The notes beneath the pieces were generated by a model. That model saw only the letters and a program-made list of their open reading frames with translations, had not been told where the DNA came from and ran no database searches. DNA of 64,000 nucleotides from assembly GCA_958295955.1 (NCBI GenBank), contig OY282420.1:1002435-1066434 (forward strand). Direction: 5' to 3'. The translations under genes were made by a program, and so were the position numbers. Below are positions 63,041 to 64,000 of this stretch, one piece after another (within the stretch, counting starts at the first letter, position 1; each line of letters opens with the position of its first letter). The stretch comes from an uncultured Bryobacterales bacterium (GTDB taxonomy: Bacteria; Acidobacteriota; Terriglobia; Bryobacterales; UBA6623).

Positions 63041-63915
63041 GATCGGCGCCCCCCGTCGATAACAGGGAACACTCCGGCATCGTTGAACGCCGCGTCGAAC
63101 ATCTTGTGCTTGCGCATCACGATATCGCCGAAAACCTCCGACTGGCTCAAGACGACCGCCCGCGCCTTGGCCAACTCCAGCAACGCCAGAAACGTAGCCA
63201 CCAGGGCGCGGCGGCCCGGTTGCCGCAAAAACACACTGCGAATGGAGATCGGGCGGTCTTCGCTCATCAATAAATTCTTCAGATAGGCAATGCGGCCGGT
63301 GACGGAAACCTCCTCTTCCTCGACCTCGAACGTGGGACGGCTCTTGAAACGCGCCAGGACTTCCTCGAACGTCTGCACGAGATCGAACAAGGTGGTCTCC
63401 AGTCCCGGTTCTTCATCGTCTTCCGCGGCGAACTCTTCCGGCGGCGGGACGGACCAGACGTTTTCTTCGACGACGCGTTTGTGCCTGAGCATTTGCGCCG
63501 CCTGCATGAACTTTTCGCGGTCGAGCAACTGTTGCACGAGCTCTTCCCGCGGGTCTTCGCGCTCATCGGGCGGAATGGTCGGATCCGCGGGCAGCAGCAA
63601 CTTCGACTTGATCTGAATCAGAGTCGCGGCCATCAAGATGAACTCGGCGCCGAACTCGACGTTCAACTCTTCCGCGCGGCGAATGCAACCGAGATATTGA
63701 TCGGTGATTTTGGCGATGGGGATGTCGAAGACATCGACGCGGTGCTTGCGGATCAAGTCCAGCAGAAGGTCGAGAGGCCCCTCGAATTCTTCGATGCTGA
63801 CGTCGTAAGCGGAAGGCTCGCGCTCCGCCGGCGGCGCCGCGCCTCCGGCCGCCGCGGCCGCGCCGGCCGGCGCCGGGGTTTCCTTGCGGTCAGGCTCAGG
63901 GCGGCCCGCGGTCAT
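63037..63915 (-). CDS. scpA: segregation and condensation protein ScpA
   Basis: 292 residues. An Ala/Pro-rich N-terminal extension (about 1-35) precedes the kleisin N-domain YDVSIEEFEGPLDLLLDLIRKHRVDVFDIPIAKITDQYL; FILMAATLIQIKSKLLLP is also diagnostic. The C-terminal winged helix (RRALVATFLALLELAKARAVVLSQSEVFGDIVM) binds the SMC head. Together with ScpB and SMC it segregates the chromosome. Its start overlaps the preceding gene's stop by ATGA. Confidence 0.96.
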   Translation of the reverse strand: MTAGRPEPDRKETPAPAGAAAAAGGAAPPAEREPSAYDVSIEEFEGPLDLLLDLIRKHRVDVFDIPIAKITDQYLGCIRRAEELNVEFGAEFILMAATLIQIKSKLLLPADPTIPPDEREDPREELVQQLLDREKFMQAAQMLRHKRVVEENVWSVPPPEEFAAEDDEEPGLETTLFDLVQTFEEVLARFKSRPTFEVEEEEVSVTGRIAYLKNLLMSEDRPISIRSVFLRQPGRRALVATFLALLELAKARAVVLSQSEVFGDIVMRKHKMFDAAFNDAGVFPVIDGGRRS

Positions 63916-64000
63916 ATCTCTTTGAGCTTGCGGCTGACTTGCATGGTAATACGCTCGACGATCGCCGGCATCGCCGCGGTCAAGACCTCATCGACGGCCT
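63912..64000 (-). CDS. C-terminal fragment of an unidentified protein
   Basis: Only the last 28 codons are in the window, ending VERITMQVSRKLKEI before TGA at 63914-63912. The helical, charged sequence is too short to identify. The stop overlaps the scpA start (ATGA), so it is the upstream member of the scpA-scpB-rluB operon. Confidence 0.7.
   Translation of the reverse strand, partial: AVDEVLTAAMPAIVERITMQVSRKLKEI

Noticed and set aside
1..64000. tRNA, rRNA, insertion sequences and phage genes
   Set aside because: None was recognised on either strand. No transposase, integrase or terminal inverted repeat was found.

Overview
The window reads as a high-GC Gram-negative chromosome, most likely Acidobacteriota of the Bryobacterales/'Solibacter' type. 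Supporting signs are an Oar-like TonB-dependent receptor, a secreted protein ending in a domain resembling the Solibacter-type TIGR03437 C-terminus, lipid A and LPS-core genes (lpxC, waaF), several formylglycine sulfatases, Tat-exported Gfo/Idh/MocA oxidoreductases, a DUF1552 protein, and an Sdh1-like succinate dehydrogenase. The lineage is inferred from gene content; no 16S rRNA or tRNA gene was seen.

Layout. 1-5.1 kb: truncated TonB receptor, di-heme cytochrome c peroxidase-like lipoprotein, TauE/SafE permease. 5.2-13 kb: waaF-truB-sulfatase run, a hydroxyacid dehydrogenase, threonine synthase divergent from a lytic transglycosylase, DUF1552 protein. 13.1-18.4 kb: PAP2 phosphatase, sulfatase, and a coupled class V aminotransferase-serA pair (serine synthesis). 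18.4-29.6 kb: amidohydrolase, orphan Rieske protein, beta-propeller, YpdA-like flavoprotein, FG-GAP protein, Gfo/Idh/MocA enzyme, RraA-like protein, lpxC, a HEAT-repeat protein with a rhomboid protease, VOC protein. 30.1-33.7 kb: a 1186-residue secreted astacin-like protein whose catalytic Glu is Gly. 34-36.8 kb: three-gene NAD(P) transhydrogenase operon. 36.9-42 kb: Gfo/Idh/MocA enzyme and a tightly coupled minus-strand cluster (Gfo/Idh/MocA, FGE-like protein, ApbE, small DUF3052-like protein). 42-45.4 kb: sdhCAB. 45.5-51.6 kb: third sulfatase, GT-C-like membrane protein, PQQ-type propeller, B12-domain-less methylmalonyl-CoA mutase large subunit whose start region is tandemly triplicated. 51.75-61.5 kb: complete type I-C CRISPR-Cas locus (cas3-cas5c-cas8c-cas7-cas4-cas1-cas2) and a 24-repeat array. 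61.5-64 kb: rluB-scpB-scpA operon and the tail of one more gene.

How the genes work together. In the CRISPR locus, Cas1-Cas2-Cas4 acquire spacers, Cas5c should cut the repeat hairpin in the absence of cas6, Cas8c-Cas7-Cas5c form Cascade, and Cas3 degrades targets. I see no clearly new defence system. The more unusual signals are the repeat architecture (a C(UUCG)G hairpin with a pairing-preserving variant), the predicted-dead astacin, the triplicated translation start, the ApbE/FGE-like/DUF3052 cluster, and the HEAT/rhomboid pair. No transcription-factor gene was recognised anywhere in the 64 kb.
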